A DNA stretch of 64,000 nucleotides from Flavobacteriales bacterium (GCA_023957375.1 JAMLHB010000001.1:834245-898244), one strand, 5' to 3'; shown: positions 16,400-25,844, counted from the stretch's first letter. Program-made: numbers and translations. The notes: generated by a model not told the origin, from the sequence alone.

Positions 16400-17173
16400 T
16401 CAGCCATGGACATCGGCAAGCGCTCGCTTCATGACGGCCAAAGTACTGCCGGGCAATTCGGCCTTGGTGAACAGCCATTGGATGTAGCCGGGGTCGCTGC
16501 GACCGATCTGCTCCAAGCTCCATCCCCGATACTTGCCGAAAGTGAGGCAAATGCCCCCGTGGTCATCAAATGCCAATTTGCCAGCGGCATCGGGGCGGCG
16601 TTGGCGGTCGCCGCTCATTTCTCCAAGGAAATCCACGGTGCCTTGCAGTTGCTCCGGATAGCGGTCCAGTTGGCCCAGCAGCACGTCGGCCGTGGCTTCC
16701 ACATCGGCCAACGCATCATGTGCCCCGGCATGCTCCTTCCCGCAATAGAATTTGAGCGCCGCGCTGAGGTTTCTGGGTTCCATTTGGTGATAGATGCGTT
16801 GCACGTCCACTACGCGCAGCGCCGAGCTGTCCCATTCACAACCTACCCGGAAAAGTTCTTCGGACAGGAACGGCAGGTCGAAGCGCAGCACGTTGAAACC
16901 GCACAAGTCGCTTCCATCCAACTTGGCGATGAGCTCATCGGCAATGTCCCCTAACGCGGGGGCGTTGGCGACATCCGCGTCGGTGATGCCATGGATAGCG
17001 GATGCTTCCGGCGGTATCGGCATTCCGGGGTTCACCAAGGTTTGCCAGCGTTCGCGGTTGCCGTCGGGCATCATGCGCACCACGGCCACCTGCACGATCC
17101 GGTCGTGCCCGATGCGGGTGCCGGTGGTTTCCAGGTCGAATACGGCCAAGGGGCGTTTCAATTCAAGCTTCAT
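16400..17173 (-). CDS. DnaQ-like 3'-5' exonuclease with C-terminal extension
   Basis: A 257-residue protein; the ATG at 17173 gives the typical start MKLELKRPLAVFDLETTG. The DEDD exonuclease fold occupies about residues 1-165: motif I FDLETTG with D and E, NPG.PIPPEASAIHGIT, the motif II region GFNVLRFDLPFL and motif III HDALADVEAT (DEDDh type). The last 70 residues include KLAFDDHGGICLTFGKYRGWSL, a small domain often attached to exonuclease-like proteins in Bacteroidota. It is related to the DNA polymerase III epsilon subunit but is a stand-alone nuclease; target DNA or RNA is not determined by sequence. Confidence 0.88.
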   Translation of the reverse strand: MKLELKRPLAVFDLETTGTRIGHDRIVQVAVVRMMPDGNRERWQTLVNPGMPIPPEASAIHGITDADVANAPALGDIADELIAKLDGSDLCGFNVLRFDLPFLSEELFRVGCEWDSSALRVVDVQRIYHQMEPRNLSAALKFYCGKEHAGAHDALADVEATADVLLGQLDRYPEQLQGTVDFLGEMSGDRQRRPDAAGKLAFDDHGGICLTFGKYRGWSLEQIGRSDPGYIQWLFTKAELPGSTLAVMKRALADVHG

Positions 17174-17188
17174 GGCCGCAAGTTGGGC

Positions 17189-17218
17189 ACGAAAAAGCCC
17201 CCGGGGTGCGGGGGCTTC
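17189..17218 (-). terminator. Intrinsic terminator of the OmpA/PD40 gene
   Basis: Read on the minus strand, AGCCCCCG-CACCC-CGGGGGCT is followed by a TTTTC run, 24 nt downstream of the stop codon at 17242. Confidence 0.85.
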
Positions 17219-17241
17219 TCCTGATTTCTCAACGATCGTGG

Positions 17242-19533
17242 TCAACGGGCCTTGAGCTTCACGTACTGGTACTTGCCGTACTTGTCCGTGTTCTTGTAGT
17301 CGCCCTTGTACTTGGGCCCTTGCACCAAGTGGTTCACGGATCCCAACAACAGGCCCTTCGGGTCCTTTCCGGCCGCCTTCACCGCATCGATCAGTTGCTT
17401 GCTGGCTTCCTCCATGCGCAAGGTGCTCAACTTGTCGTTCGTGCCATAGGTCTTGGTGGGCACGTGCGATGCACTGGCTTCGATGGTGATGTCCACCGTG
17501 CCCTGCTTGTCAATCAAGGCGATCACCTTGCCGATGAAGTCCTTCCACTGGGCATCGTTGAGGTCGATCCCTGTTTCGTTGTACCCGTGGTACTTCACGA
17601 ACTCCGCCGCGTAAGTGGCGTCAGGTGCCACGTGCTTCTCTCCTTCCTGTTTTCTTACGGCATCCGTCTTGGGTTCCTTGGTAGGAGCAGGAGCCTTGCC
17701 CGGTTCCGCAGGCACCACCGCTACCGGCGGCTCTTCCTTGCCGCCAGGTGGCACCACCGCTACCGGAGGCTTCACCTTCGAATCCGGTCCTACCACGGTA
17801 ACGCCCTCCTTCACGGGCTGGCCCGGTTCCTTGCTTCCAGGAGGCGCGCCTTTGGGCAGGTTCACCACACCGGCCTCCCCGGCCAACTGGACAGGATTGA
17901 GGTAGACTTCCTTGTTGATCTCCTGGTAGGCGCTCTCACACTCCACGAAGATGTCCTCCGTGTGGATCGTTTTGTCGTTGATCCGGTAGTCGAGGTTGTA
18001 GTTCTTGCACGGGGCCAGGATGGCGACATACACCCCATCGCGTTGCCTCGGCTTGTAGGTCTTCACTTCGCCGGTGGCCTTGTCCGTCACATACAGGATG
18101 GCGCTGGGGGGCAACTGCTGCCCCGGTGCCGGCACAATGAATCCTTTTAGAACGGCCAGGCCTTCGGTCTCCATTTCTGCGGGGAAGTCCACGAAATAGA
18201 TATCCTTTTCCCCGTATCCGCCCATCTTGTCCGAACTGAAATAGCCCCGCCTTCCGTCGGCTGTGGAAACAAAGAACACATCGTCATCCACCGTGTTCAG
18301 CGGGTAGCCGATGTTCACGGGCGCGCTCCAAGTACCGTCGGCTTGTTGCTCCGTGGTGAAAATATCGAACCCGCCCATGCTGGTGTGGCCGGTGCTGGCG
18401 AAGTACAGCGTTTTGCCGTCCGGGTGGATGAACACGCCGTCCTCCTCGTAGCGGGTGTTCACGGTGTTGCCCAAGTTTTGGGCCTTGCTCCATTCACCGT
18501 TGGGCAGCTTCACCACCCGGTAGATGTCGCGGCCCCCAAGACCTCCCGGTCTGTTGCTCACGAAGTAGAACGTGTTTCCGTCCGCACTGAGGGCGCCATG
18601 GGTTTCCCAGGAGCGTGAATTGATGTCGCCGCCCATTTTCACCGGGTCGCTCCATATTTCACCCACCAGCTTGCTTTCATACAGGTTGCCGTCGCCATTG
18701 TCGTCCTTGTACAGGATCAGTGTTTGGCCATCCGCCGAGACGTTGACGGTGGCCAAGTGGCCGAACGGGGGATTGATGTTCAGGGGTTCCGGGGCCTGCC
18801 ACTTGCCGGTGCGGTCCTTGTAGCTCACATACACGTTCTCGAACGGAAGTCCGGCTACCGGGTCGATCACCCCGGCATTGCTGCTGTCGGCCCGTAAACG
18901 GCGCGAGGTGAAGAACAGGGCATTGCCGTCCACACTAACCACGGGGCTGAAGTCCGGAAATTGGCCGTTGACCACATCCCCCACGTTGCTGATGACGTAA
19001 TCCTTGGGTGCGGCCTTCAGCGTGCGTGCATTGGCGGTCTGCTCCAGCCCGTGCTCTGCCATGGGCTTGAAGTCACTGCGGTCGCCGGCCTCCGCAATGA
19101 ATTGCCGGTAGTACACGTCGGCGTTGTCAAAATCGTTGTTCAGGTGGTACGCTTTCGCCAACCAGTAATCCACTTGGGGCGGTGCGTTGCGCTCCTTGGG
19201 GTCAAAGGGATTGTAGCCGGCCGTGTTCAACCCGCCGTAACTCTTTCCCCGCTTTGCGGAGGCCGTGCGCAAGTACGGGAGCGCCTTGCTCTTTTCATTG
19301 TATGACATCATGTATGCCTCCCCCACTTTCCAATTGAGGTTGGCATTCTCGGGGTCCTTGTCCAGCAGTTCTTTCCAAACCTCCGCTGCTTGGCCAAAGA
19401 ACTTCTCCTCCATAAGGCGGTTGGCCTCCTCGAAGGTGGCCACTCCTCCGGCGGGAGGTGCTTGTGCCATCAGGTTATTGCCGGCAAAAGCCAGTTGGAG
19501 CACAATAAAGGTGGTGTACAACGGTCTTATCAT
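17242..19533 (-). CDS. TPR / PD40 propeller / OmpA-like envelope protein
   Basis: A 763-residue exported protein. After a signal peptide (to about residue 24) come TPR-like helices (about 30-170: FGQAAEVWKELLDKDPENANLNWKVGEAY). A WD40-like PD40 beta-propeller follows (about 175-460), with repeats such as SVDGNALFFTSRR, SADGNTFYFVSNRPGGLGGRDIY and HPDGKTLYFASTGHTSMGGFDIF. A short carboxypeptidase-regulatory-like domain and a Pro-rich linker (about 570-630) precede a C-terminal OmpA-like domain (about 640-763). This order resembles T9SS PorE, but here there is no lipobox, so it is a relative rather than PorE itself. It probably anchors envelope complexes to peptidoglycan. Monocistronic, with its own terminator. 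Confidence 0.85.
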   Translation of the reverse strand: MIRPLYTTFIVLQLAFAGNNLMAQAPPAGGVATFEEANRLMEEKFFGQAAEVWKELLDKDPENANLNWKVGEAYMMSYNEKSKALPYLRTASAKRGKSYGGLNTAGYNPFDPKERNAPPQVDYWLAKAYHLNNDFDNADVYYRQFIAEAGDRSDFKPMAEHGLEQTANARTLKAAPKDYVISNVGDVVNGQFPDFSPVVSVDGNALFFTSRRLRADSSNAGVIDPVAGLPFENVYVSYKDRTGKWQAPEPLNINPPFGHLATVNVSADGQTLILYKDDNGDGNLYESKLVGEIWSDPVKMGGDINSRSWETHGALSADGNTFYFVSNRPGGLGGRDIYRVVKLPNGEWSKAQNLGNTVNTRYEEDGVFIHPDGKTLYFASTGHTSMGGFDIFTTEQQADGTWSAPVNIGYPLNTVDDDVFFVSTADGRRGYFSSDKMGGYGEKDIYFVDFPAEMETEGLAVLKGFIVPAPGQQLPPSAILYVTDKATGEVKTYKPRQRDGVYVAILAPCKNYNLDYRINDKTIHTEDIFVECESAYQEINKEVYLNPVQLAGEAGVVNLPKGAPPGSKEPGQPVKEGVTVVGPDSKVKPPVAVVPPGGKEEPPVAVVPAEPGKAPAPTKEPKTDAVRKQEGEKHVAPDATYAAEFVKYHGYNETGIDLNDAQWKDFIGKVIALIDKQGTVDITIEASASHVPTKTYGTNDKLSTLRMEEASKQLIDAVKAAGKDPKGLLLGSVNHLVQGPKYKGDYKNTDKYGKYQYVKLKAR

Positions 19534-19614
19534 CGGTGGCTGTGTTCAAGGCCCGGGACGGGTGCTTGCTATCGGTGGCTAATGTATGTTTTTTCCAACG
19601 TGGCGCCGCACGGT

Positions 19615-20934
19615 TCAAATCTCGGTATCGATCGCCCAGTTTTCCAGGATCTCCGCCACCCGTTTCACGAACCTGCCCCCCAGTGCCCCGTCGACCACGC
19701 GATGGTCGTAGCTGTGGCTGAGGAACATCAGGTGCCGGATGGCGATCACATCCCCGGCGGGGGTCTCCAGTACGGCCGGCTTTTTCCGGATGGCACCAGC
19801 GGCCATGATGGCCACTTGGGGCTGGTTGATGATCGGGGTGCCCAACACGTTGCCGAACGTGCCCACGTTGGTCAGCGTGTATGTGCCTCCGCTGATCTCG
19901 TCCGGGGCCAGCTTGTTCTGCCTGGCACGGCCAGCCAGATCGTTCACCGTTTTGGTAAGGCCCACTAAGTTCAGGCGGTCCGCATTGCGTACCACGGGAA
20001 CGATGAGGTTCCCGGATGGAAGCGCCGCCGCCATGCCGATGTTGATGTCTTTCTTCTTGATGATCTTGTCACCTGCCACCTGGATATTGATCATCGGCAT
20101 CTCCCGGATGGCCTGGGCCAGTGCCATGATGAAGATGGGCGTGAAGGTGATCTTCTCCCCTTCCCGCTTTTCGAACGCATCCTTCACCTTGTTGCGCCAG
20201 AGGACCAGGTTGGTCACGTCGGCCTCCACGAAGCTGGTCACATGGGGGCTGGTGTGCTTGCTCATCACCATGTGCTCGGCGATCAGCTTGCGCATCCGGT
20301 CCATCTCGATCAGTTCATCGCCGGGAGCAAGCTTGATGTCGGCGGCGGCCTTGGGCTCCTGTGCCGTGCGGGGGGCGGCCGCAGGTGCTTGCGTTGCGGC
20401 AGGCGCACTAACAACGGGACCTGGCGCCTGATCTCGGCGCGGCAAATATTCCAACAGGTCCTGCTTGGTTACCCGGCCCCCTTGGCCCGTGCCCTCCAAG
20501 GCTTCCAGTTCAGCCATGGAAACACCCTCGCTTTCGGCGATGTTCCGCACCAATGGGCTGTAGAACTTGCCGCTCGGGCCGGTGCGGCCCACCTTGGCGG
20601 AAACGTTGGTTGTCGGGGCCGCAACGCCTGCCGTGTGAGCGGGCCGTGCTTGGGCTGTCGCAGGGGCAGGTGGCGGGGCGGGCACAGTGTCGCCTTCCGA
20701 CCCGATCAAAGCAATGGCTTGCCCGACCTGGACGACATCGTTCTCGCCCACAAGCCTTTTCAGCAGGATGCCTTCCTGGGGGGCGGGAACTTCGCTGTCC
20801 ACCTTGTCCGTGGCGATCTCCACCAGTGGTTCATCAGCCTCCACCCGCTCGCCCTCTTTTTTCAACCATTTGGTGATCGTGGCCTCCGCCACGCTTTCGC
20901 CCATCTTGGGCAACAGGATCTCGATCTGTGACAT
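19615..20934 (-). CDS. 2-oxo acid dehydrogenase complex E2 (dihydrolipoamide acyltransferase)
   Basis: A 439-residue cytosolic protein. The N-terminal lipoyl domain (1-80) carries the lipoylated lysine K44 in ATDKVDSEV. An Ala/Pro linker is followed by the peripheral E1/E3-binding domain (about 124-165, SPLVRNIAESEGVS...GGRVTKQDLLEYL). A second linker leads to the catalytic domain (about 205-439), with the active-site SYDHRVVDG (H411, D415). It forms the core of a pyruvate, branched-chain or 2-oxoglutarate dehydrogenase. The wording of the lipoyl domain (LLPKMGESVAEATITKWLKKEG) resembles branched-chain/generic E2 of Bacteroidota. E1 and E3 genes are not nearby. Confidence 0.93.
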   Translation of the reverse strand: MSQIEILLPKMGESVAEATITKWLKKEGERVEADEPLVEIATDKVDSEVPAPQEGILLKRLVGENDVVQVGQAIALIGSEGDTVPAPPPAPATAQARPAHTAGVAAPTTNVSAKVGRTGPSGKFYSPLVRNIAESEGVSMAELEALEGTGQGGRVTKQDLLEYLPRRDQAPGPVVSAPAATQAPAAAPRTAQEPKAAADIKLAPGDELIEMDRMRKLIAEHMVMSKHTSPHVTSFVEADVTNLVLWRNKVKDAFEKREGEKITFTPIFIMALAQAIREMPMINIQVAGDKIIKKKDINIGMAAALPSGNLIVPVVRNADRLNLVGLTKTVNDLAGRARQNKLAPDEISGGTYTLTNVGTFGNVLGTPIINQPQVAIMAAGAIRKKPAVLETPAGDVIAIRHLMFLSHSYDHRVVDGALGGRFVKRVAEILENWAIDTEI

Positions 20935-21030
20935 GCGCTTGGCTTGAATAAGGAAGAGCCACCGGCCGCGAAGTTATCCGCGCCCCGCATATCGGCGGAA
21001 TTACCAGCTGCTTTTCCGCAGCCCTCCAGC

Positions 21031-22920
21031 CTATGTGCCTAACAGCCGATAGTTGGTCAGCACCCGCCGAAGGTCCTTGAACATCCGGTAGTCCTTGGCA
21101 TATTCCAAATTGGCCCTCCGGGTGATCAAGGGAACGTCCGGCAACCCATCCGACAGGGTGGGCGACAACACGCTTGGCCGCAAGGGGGGCAACCGCCTGT
21201 CGTGGACGGAGGTCCCATAACCCACCCAGGTGCTCCGGCCGGTAAGGATGTCCATGCAATTGCCCAGGAACTTCTGCTTGCGGGGGATCCACCAGATGCC
21301 TACCGGCGCCGTGACCAGCAGGGCCACGGCCAACACGATGTCCAGGGCCCTGCGATGGCGCCGGGGGGCGGAACTGCTCACCGCATGATCGGGCAGCACC
21401 AGGAGGTCATTCACACTTTCGGTGGTGCCCGGGCCAATGATGAACTTGGCCCCTGGCTGCGCGATCTTGAAGATCACGTTGGCTGTCTTCAGTTCCCCCA
21501 TCAGGGCGATGACCTGGTCCATGGGCATGTCGCGGGCGGAAAAAACCACTTCGCGCAGGCGCTCCTCCTTCACTGCCCGTAAAATTTGCTTCCGAAGCTC
21601 CCCGGAACCCGTCGTGCGGGGGTCGATCAGCACTTCTTTGTCCAGGCCATAATGGGTTTGCCAAAGCAGGGCCATGGCGGGCTTGGTTTCATTCGGTGAA
21701 CCGATCGCCAAGATCCGGGTGCGTTCACGAACGGGTGATGCGCCAATCCTGAAGTTGAACAACCGCAGAATCGCGCGGACCGCGATCATCAGTGCGGCGG
21801 CCGACGCGACCAGTAGAATGGCCTCCATGAACTCGGAATGCAACCATGGGCGGGCAGCCAGCACCACCAGGGCCAATGCCCCGATGCCCTTGGCCACGTG
21901 GGTCCAACGGCCCGGCACATCGTAGTTGCCCGCAACGGCCATTGCCCCGATTCCGACCAGTCCAAGCAGGGCATGGTGCCACGGCCCGGTTTCCGGGCCC
22001 ATGCCGGGGAACAGGGACAAACACAGGTACACGATGGCCAGGTCGAGCAACGGAAGCAAGGCATGGTGCAAAAAACGCATGCCGATGGCCGCAGCAGCGC
22101 TCAGGTAAATGGCCCCGCGGATGATGGCCGAAAAGAGCTGCGGTCCGCGCCGGGTGAAATGCTTCCGGGCGAAAATGACCATGGCGTTGTAGAACACAAA
22201 GACATAGTTGACGCTGCTCTTCTTGGTACTTTCCCCTTTGTAGTGGATGATCCGGGCCTGCGGAAAGTACCAGTTCTCATAGCCGCCCAGGCGGATCCTG
22301 TAGCTCAGGTCGATGTCCTCCCCGTACATGAAGAAGCTCTCGTCCAGCAGGCCCACCTCGTCCAGCACCGAACGGCGCAGGAACATGCAGGCACCGGAAA
22401 GGATCTCGATGGGCGCCGTTTCGTCCTCCGGCAGGTGGCCCAAGTGGTAGCGGCCAAAGGACTTGCTGTTGGGGAATAGCCTTGAAAGACCGATGATCTT
22501 ATAGAATGCCACCGTTGGGGTGGGCAGGCCCCGTTTGCTTTCGGGGAGGAATCTTCCGGTGCCATCGATCATTTTCACGCCGAGCCCCCCGGCCTTGGGG
22601 TTGGCATCCATGAACGCCATCACCTTGTGGAACACGTCCTCGCCCACCACGGTGTCCGGATTAAGCAGCAGGATGTATTCGCCCCGGCATTGCCGGATGG
22701 CCTGATTGTTGGCCCGGCTGAAGCCCATGTTCTGCTGGTTGGCCACCAAATGCACCCCGGGAAACTCGCGCTGCACCATCTCCACACTGCCGTCCGTGCT
22801 TTGGTTGTCCACCACGAACACCTCCCCCTCCATGCCTTTCAGCGCCTCGTACACGGTGCGCAGACACTGCTCCAAATAGGCCTTCACATTGTAATTGACG
22901 ATCACTACGCTGAGCTTCAT
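21031..22920 (-). CDS. GT2 glycosyltransferase fused to a degenerate sugar-phosphotransferase-like region
   Basis: A 629-residue membrane protein starting at ATG 22920. Residues 1-270 are a family 2 glycosyltransferase of the rhamnosyltransferase-like type: SVVIVNYNVKAYLEQCL, VVDNQSTDGS, ANNQAI, LLLNPDTVV and EVGLLDESFFMYGEDIDLSYR. Then come several hydrophobic segments (about 285-420). A cytosolic alpha/beta region with RILAIGSPNE (about 430-555) precedes a membrane segment and the tail RRALDIVLAVALLVTAPVG...GRSTWVGY. The latter half copies the layout of polyprenyl-phosphate sugar transferases (CoA-binding-like domain plus C-terminal transferase), but the catalytic core is much shortened. 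It probably acts in exopolysaccharide or O-antigen synthesis. It sits 73 bp behind recR with no other polysaccharide gene adjacent. Confidence 0.82.
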   Translation of the reverse strand: MKLSVVIVNYNVKAYLEQCLRTVYEALKGMEGEVFVVDNQSTDGSVEMVQREFPGVHLVANQQNMGFSRANNQAIRQCRGEYILLLNPDTVVGEDVFHKVMAFMDANPKAGGLGVKMIDGTGRFLPESKRGLPTPTVAFYKIIGLSRLFPNSKSFGRYHLGHLPEDETAPIEILSGACMFLRRSVLDEVGLLDESFFMYGEDIDLSYRIRLGGYENWYFPQARIIHYKGESTKKSSVNYVFVFYNAMVIFARKHFTRRGPQLFSAIIRGAIYLSAAAAIGMRFLHHALLPLLDLAIVYLCLSLFPGMGPETGPWHHALLGLVGIGAMAVAGNYDVPGRWTHVAKGIGALALVVLAARPWLHSEFMEAILLVASAAALMIAVRAILRLFNFRIGASPVRERTRILAIGSPNETKPAMALLWQTHYGLDKEVLIDPRTTGSGELRKQILRAVKEERLREVVFSARDMPMDQVIALMGELKTANVIFKIAQPGAKFIIGPGTTESVNDLLVLPDHAVSSSAPRRHRRALDIVLAVALLVTAPVGIWWIPRKQKFLGNCMDILTGRSTWVGYGTSVHDRRLPPLRPSVLSPTLSDGLPDVPLITRRANLEYAKDYRMFKDLRRVLTNYRLLGT

Positions 22921-22993
22921 GGTCGTGGCCGGGGTTGGCAGGTTCGCATGCTTCCCCTGCATGCCGGCAATTCGGCACACCGGGCGGGCTGCC

Positions 22994-23611
22994 TCACTGT
23001 TTGATGCTTTGTTGGTAAGGCTTCCGGTCGGCAATGCTACGCCCCAGTGTCATTTCATCCACTTGGTCCAGGTCGCCGCCAATGCTGATGCCGCGGGCGA
23101 TCACGCTGACGGCCACTCCCGCCTCGTTCAGTTTACGGTACAGGAAAAAGCTGGTGGTGTCCCCTTCCAGGGTGGCTCCAAGAGCCAAGATCACCTCCTT
23201 GATCCCGCCTTGCGCGATCCGTCGGAACAGTTCCTTGGTGTGCAGGTTGTCGGGCCCCACACCGTCGATGGGGCTGATCACCCCGCCCAGCACATGGTAG
23301 CGCCCCTTGTACTGGTGGGTGTTCTCGATGGCGATGACATCTCGGATGTCCTCCACCACGCACACCTGTGATGGTTCGCGGGACGGGTTGGCGCAGATGT
23401 CGCACACCGGTCTGTCGCTGATGTTGCAACATTCGCTGCAGTATTGCACCTGTTCGCGCAGGTTGCGCACAGCCTCGCTGAAGCGCACCACCTCGGGCAG
23501 GTCGCGCCGCAGCAGGTCCAAGGCCAGGCGCATGGCGGTTCGCCTGCCGATGCCGGGCAGGGTGGCCAACTGATCAACGGCTTGTTCCAGGAGCGCGGAG
23601 CTGAGCGCCAT
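22994..23611 (-). CDS. recR: Recombination mediator RecR
   Basis: A 205-residue protein with ATG at 23611. The N-terminal helix-hairpin-helix LPGIGRRTAMRLAL is followed by a C4 zinc finger (YCSECCNISDRPVCDIC) and a Toprim domain with VVEDIRDVIAIE and GGVISPIDGVGPDNL. RecR works with RecF/RecO to load RecA onto SSB-coated gaps; recA lies 3.5 kb upstream on the same strand. Length and motifs are standard. Confidence 0.97.
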   Translation of the reverse strand: MALSSALLEQAVDQLATLPGIGRRTAMRLALDLLRRDLPEVVRFSEAVRNLREQVQYCSECCNISDRPVCDICANPSREPSQVCVVEDIRDVIAIENTHQYKGRYHVLGGVISPIDGVGPDNLHTKELFRRIAQGGIKEVILALGATLEGDTTSFFLYRKLNEAGVAVSVIARGISIGGDLDQVDEMTLGRSIADRKPYQQSIKQ

Positions 23612-23657
23612 GGCGCAAAGATGCAACCGGATGCCGAGGCGGCCAGGGCGCCGCCGT

Positions 23658-24419
23658 TCAGACCGCCACCTTCAGCCCATCATGGGCGAGCTGCACGTTT
23701 GCCGGCAACACGACATCGGCATGCCGCCCCATCAGGTGGCTGATGTGCGTAAGGAAGGCGCGGCCAGGGGCCAGTTCGGCAACCAGGGTCAACGCTTCTT
23801 CCAAATTGAAGTGGGAGTAATGCGGTTTCTTCCGCAAGGCATTCACTACCAGCACGTTCAAGCCCCTTAGCTTGGCTTTTTCTTCAGGTGCCACGGTTTT
23901 GGCGTCGGTGATGTAGGCGAAGGCACCGATGCGGAACCCTTTGACGGGCAATTGCTGGTGCATCACTTCCACGGGCATCACGGGCACACCGGCAGCCACG
24001 AACGGTTGATCCGCAATGGTGTTCAGTTGGAACTGCGGGATGCCCGGATAGCCGTGGCCATTGAATGCATAGGCATATACGCGCTGCACCGCGTGCAGCG
24101 TGCGCGCATCGCCGAAAACCTGCACGGCGCGCGGTGGCTCATGGGCAAAGCTGAAGGCCCGCAGGTCGTCCATGCCGGAGATGTGGTCCATGTGTTCGTG
24201 GGTGAGCAGTACGCCGCCCAGTTCGGACACCTGCTCGCGCAGCATCTGTTGGCGCAGGTCGGGGCCCGCATCGATCAGCAGGTTGACACCATTGTTCCGC
24301 ACCAGCACGGAAGAGCGCGTGCGCTTGTCGCGCGGGTCCGTGCTGGTGCACACCTCGCACCCGCATCCGATCACGGGTATGCCTTGACTGGTGCCGGTAC
24401 CTAGGAAAACTAACTCCAC
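23658..24419 (-). CDS. PhnP-like MBL-fold metallohydrolase
   Basis: A 253-residue cytosolic metallo-beta-lactamase-fold protein. I set the start at the GTG at 24419, which gives the canonical MELVFLGTGTSQGIP; earlier in-frame codons run into the repeat-rich gap. The metal motif is THEHMDH (H74, H76, D78, H79), with later ligands in EVMHQQLPV and AYITDA. The GCGCEVC cysteines (19, 21, 24) correspond to the zinc site of PhnP. Family members hydrolyse phosphodiesters, including cyclic ribose phosphate; no phosphonate genes are nearby, so the substrate here is open. Followed closely by recR (46-bp gap). Confidence 0.88.
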   Translation of the reverse strand: MELVFLGTGTSQGIPVIGCGCEVCTSTDPRDKRTRSSVLVRNNGVNLLIDAGPDLRQQMLREQVSELGGVLLTHEHMDHISGMDDLRAFSFAHEPPRAVQVFGDARTLHAVQRVYAYAFNGHGYPGIPQFQLNTIADQPFVAAGVPVMPVEVMHQQLPVKGFRIGAFAYITDAKTVAPEEKAKLRGLNVLVVNALRKKPHYSHFNLEEALTLVAELAPGRAFLTHISHLMGRHADVVLPANVQLAHDGLKVAV

Positions 24420-24767
24420 TGCGCACGGATTGGTCCGGCGAAGGTAGGAAGCACGAAACGGCTCCTGCCCCGGATGCCAGGGGCCATCGGGCTTAGAGTC
24501 CGCAACTGGCGGCTGAATTTGAAGTTTCGACTGGTTGTTCGTAGAAAGTTGTTCGTTGTCAGGACCGTTCCAACGCGGTTTCAAGGCACTCCACAGTTTT
24601 GCGCCCCCCCATACGTGGGCGTAGGTTCAAGCACAACGAATTGGCCACTGCGCCCCGTTGCCGGGTCAACCCTAACAACTGGCAACGAACAACTGATCGA
24701 GATCGCAGGCTCAACGGGCGGTTCAGACCCGAGGCTCTGCCCCGGATGCGGACCAGGCGCAAGGGGT
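24420..24767. repeat. 348-bp intergenic stretch with heptad repeat arms (locus 4)
   Basis: No gene visible. It contains GTTGTTCGTAGAAAGTTGTT and CGTTGTCAGG (24532-24563), with the complementary arm CCCTAACAACTGGCAACGAA (from 24670). The family matches loci at 6.0, 13.5 and 14.7 kb, but the loop is longer here (about 106 bp) and unrelated in sequence. Confidence 0.6.
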
Positions 24768-25844
24768 CTATTGCTCGTTGCCCCTCCGGGGGGATCGGAC
24801 CTTAATGCCGCGCGCCTGCAACCGGCTCAGGCCCTGTGCCGCCAGCTCGTGTTCCGGTTTCAACCTGAGCGCCACTTGGTAATCCACGGCCGCGCTGTCC
24901 GGTTGGTCGGTGCGCTCCTTGGCCAATCCAAGGTTGTACCAGGCATCGGCGTAGGTTGGTTCCAGCCTGATGGCCTGGTTGAAATTCTGCTTGGCCCCGG
25001 CGGGGTTGTTCAAGTGCTCCAATTGGATGTAGCCGCTATTATACCAGGCCAACGCATTGGTGCTGTCAATGGCCATGATCTGCTTGTAGCAGTCCAGCGC
25101 CGCACTGTCCCACCCCTGTTCCTGGTAATACATGCCCTTGTTGTACCAAGCTTCCACGCTATGCGGCCGTAGGGAGATGGCCGTGGCATAATACTGTTCG
25201 GCCAAGGGGTCGTGCCGGGCGGCGCTGAGCAGGCCCAGCATGATGTACGCCGGGTAATCCGTGGCATCCTGCTCCACGGCGGTCCGGAAGCTGCTCAAGG
25301 CCAATGCCGTGTCACCGGTTTCCTTGTGGATCCATCCTTTCAGGAAATAGCCGTGGGCCGCATGCGGGTCCTTGCGCAAGGCATCGTTCACCAACTCCAT
25401 GCTCTTCCGATAGTTGCGCAGCACCAACTGGATCTCCGCCTGTTTCAACATGGCCGGGGTACTGGAGGGATCGAGCCGGGATGCATGGCCGAATTCTTCG
25501 TAGGCCTTGTCCACCTGCATGGTCCGGTAGTACAGATCGCCCAATTGCAAGCGGTAGTTCACGTTGGTGCTATCCATGCGGACGGCCCATTCCAGGTCGC
25601 GCTGGCCGTTGCGCAGGCTATCAACGCTTAAGTATAGTTGTGCACGTGCTTCATAGAGGGCCCCTTTGCCGGGTGCCCCAACGATCAGGTTGTTCAGCGA
25701 ATCCAACTTAACCTGGAAAGGGGGTTTCGCCGGCTGGTCCGATGGCATAGGCGCAGAAGGGCCATTTGAACAAGCCGCCAATAACCACGTCACCGCCGGA
25801 AAAGCAGCTTTACGCAGGGTGCTGGTTGCTGGAAGGTGCAACAT
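24768..25844 (-). CDS. TPR-repeat lipoprotein
   Basis: A 358-residue protein with ATG at 25844. The signal sequence ends in WLLAACSNG, so it is probably a lipoprotein, although the signal is long. From about residue 60 to 350 it consists of about eight tetratricopeptide repeats (patterns such as AWYNKGMYYQEQGWDSAALDCYKQIMAID and ADAWYNLGLAKERTDQPDSAAVDYQVAL). TPR arrays mediate protein contacts; the partner is unknown. The upstream 238 bp to recA shows no gene. Confidence 0.85.
   Translation of the reverse strand: MLHLPATSTLRKAAFPAVTWLLAACSNGPSAPMPSDQPAKPPFQVKLDSLNNLIVGAPGKGALYEARAQLYLSVDSLRNGQRDLEWAVRMDSTNVNYRLQLGDLYYRTMQVDKAYEEFGHASRLDPSSTPAMLKQAEIQLVLRNYRKSMELVNDALRKDPHAAHGYFLKGWIHKETGDTALALSSFRTAVEQDATDYPAYIMLGLLSAARHDPLAEQYYATAISLRPHSVEAWYNKGMYYQEQGWDSAALDCYKQIMAIDSTNALAWYNSGYIQLEHLNNPAGAKQNFNQAIRLEPTYADAWYNLGLAKERTDQPDSAAVDYQVALRLKPEHELAAQGLSRLQARGIKVRSPRRGNEQ

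Noticed and set aside
17242..19533. Direct assignment to T9SS PorE
   Set aside because: Domain order is similar, but no lipobox is present and a second PD40 protein exists in the window, so orthology cannot be claimed.
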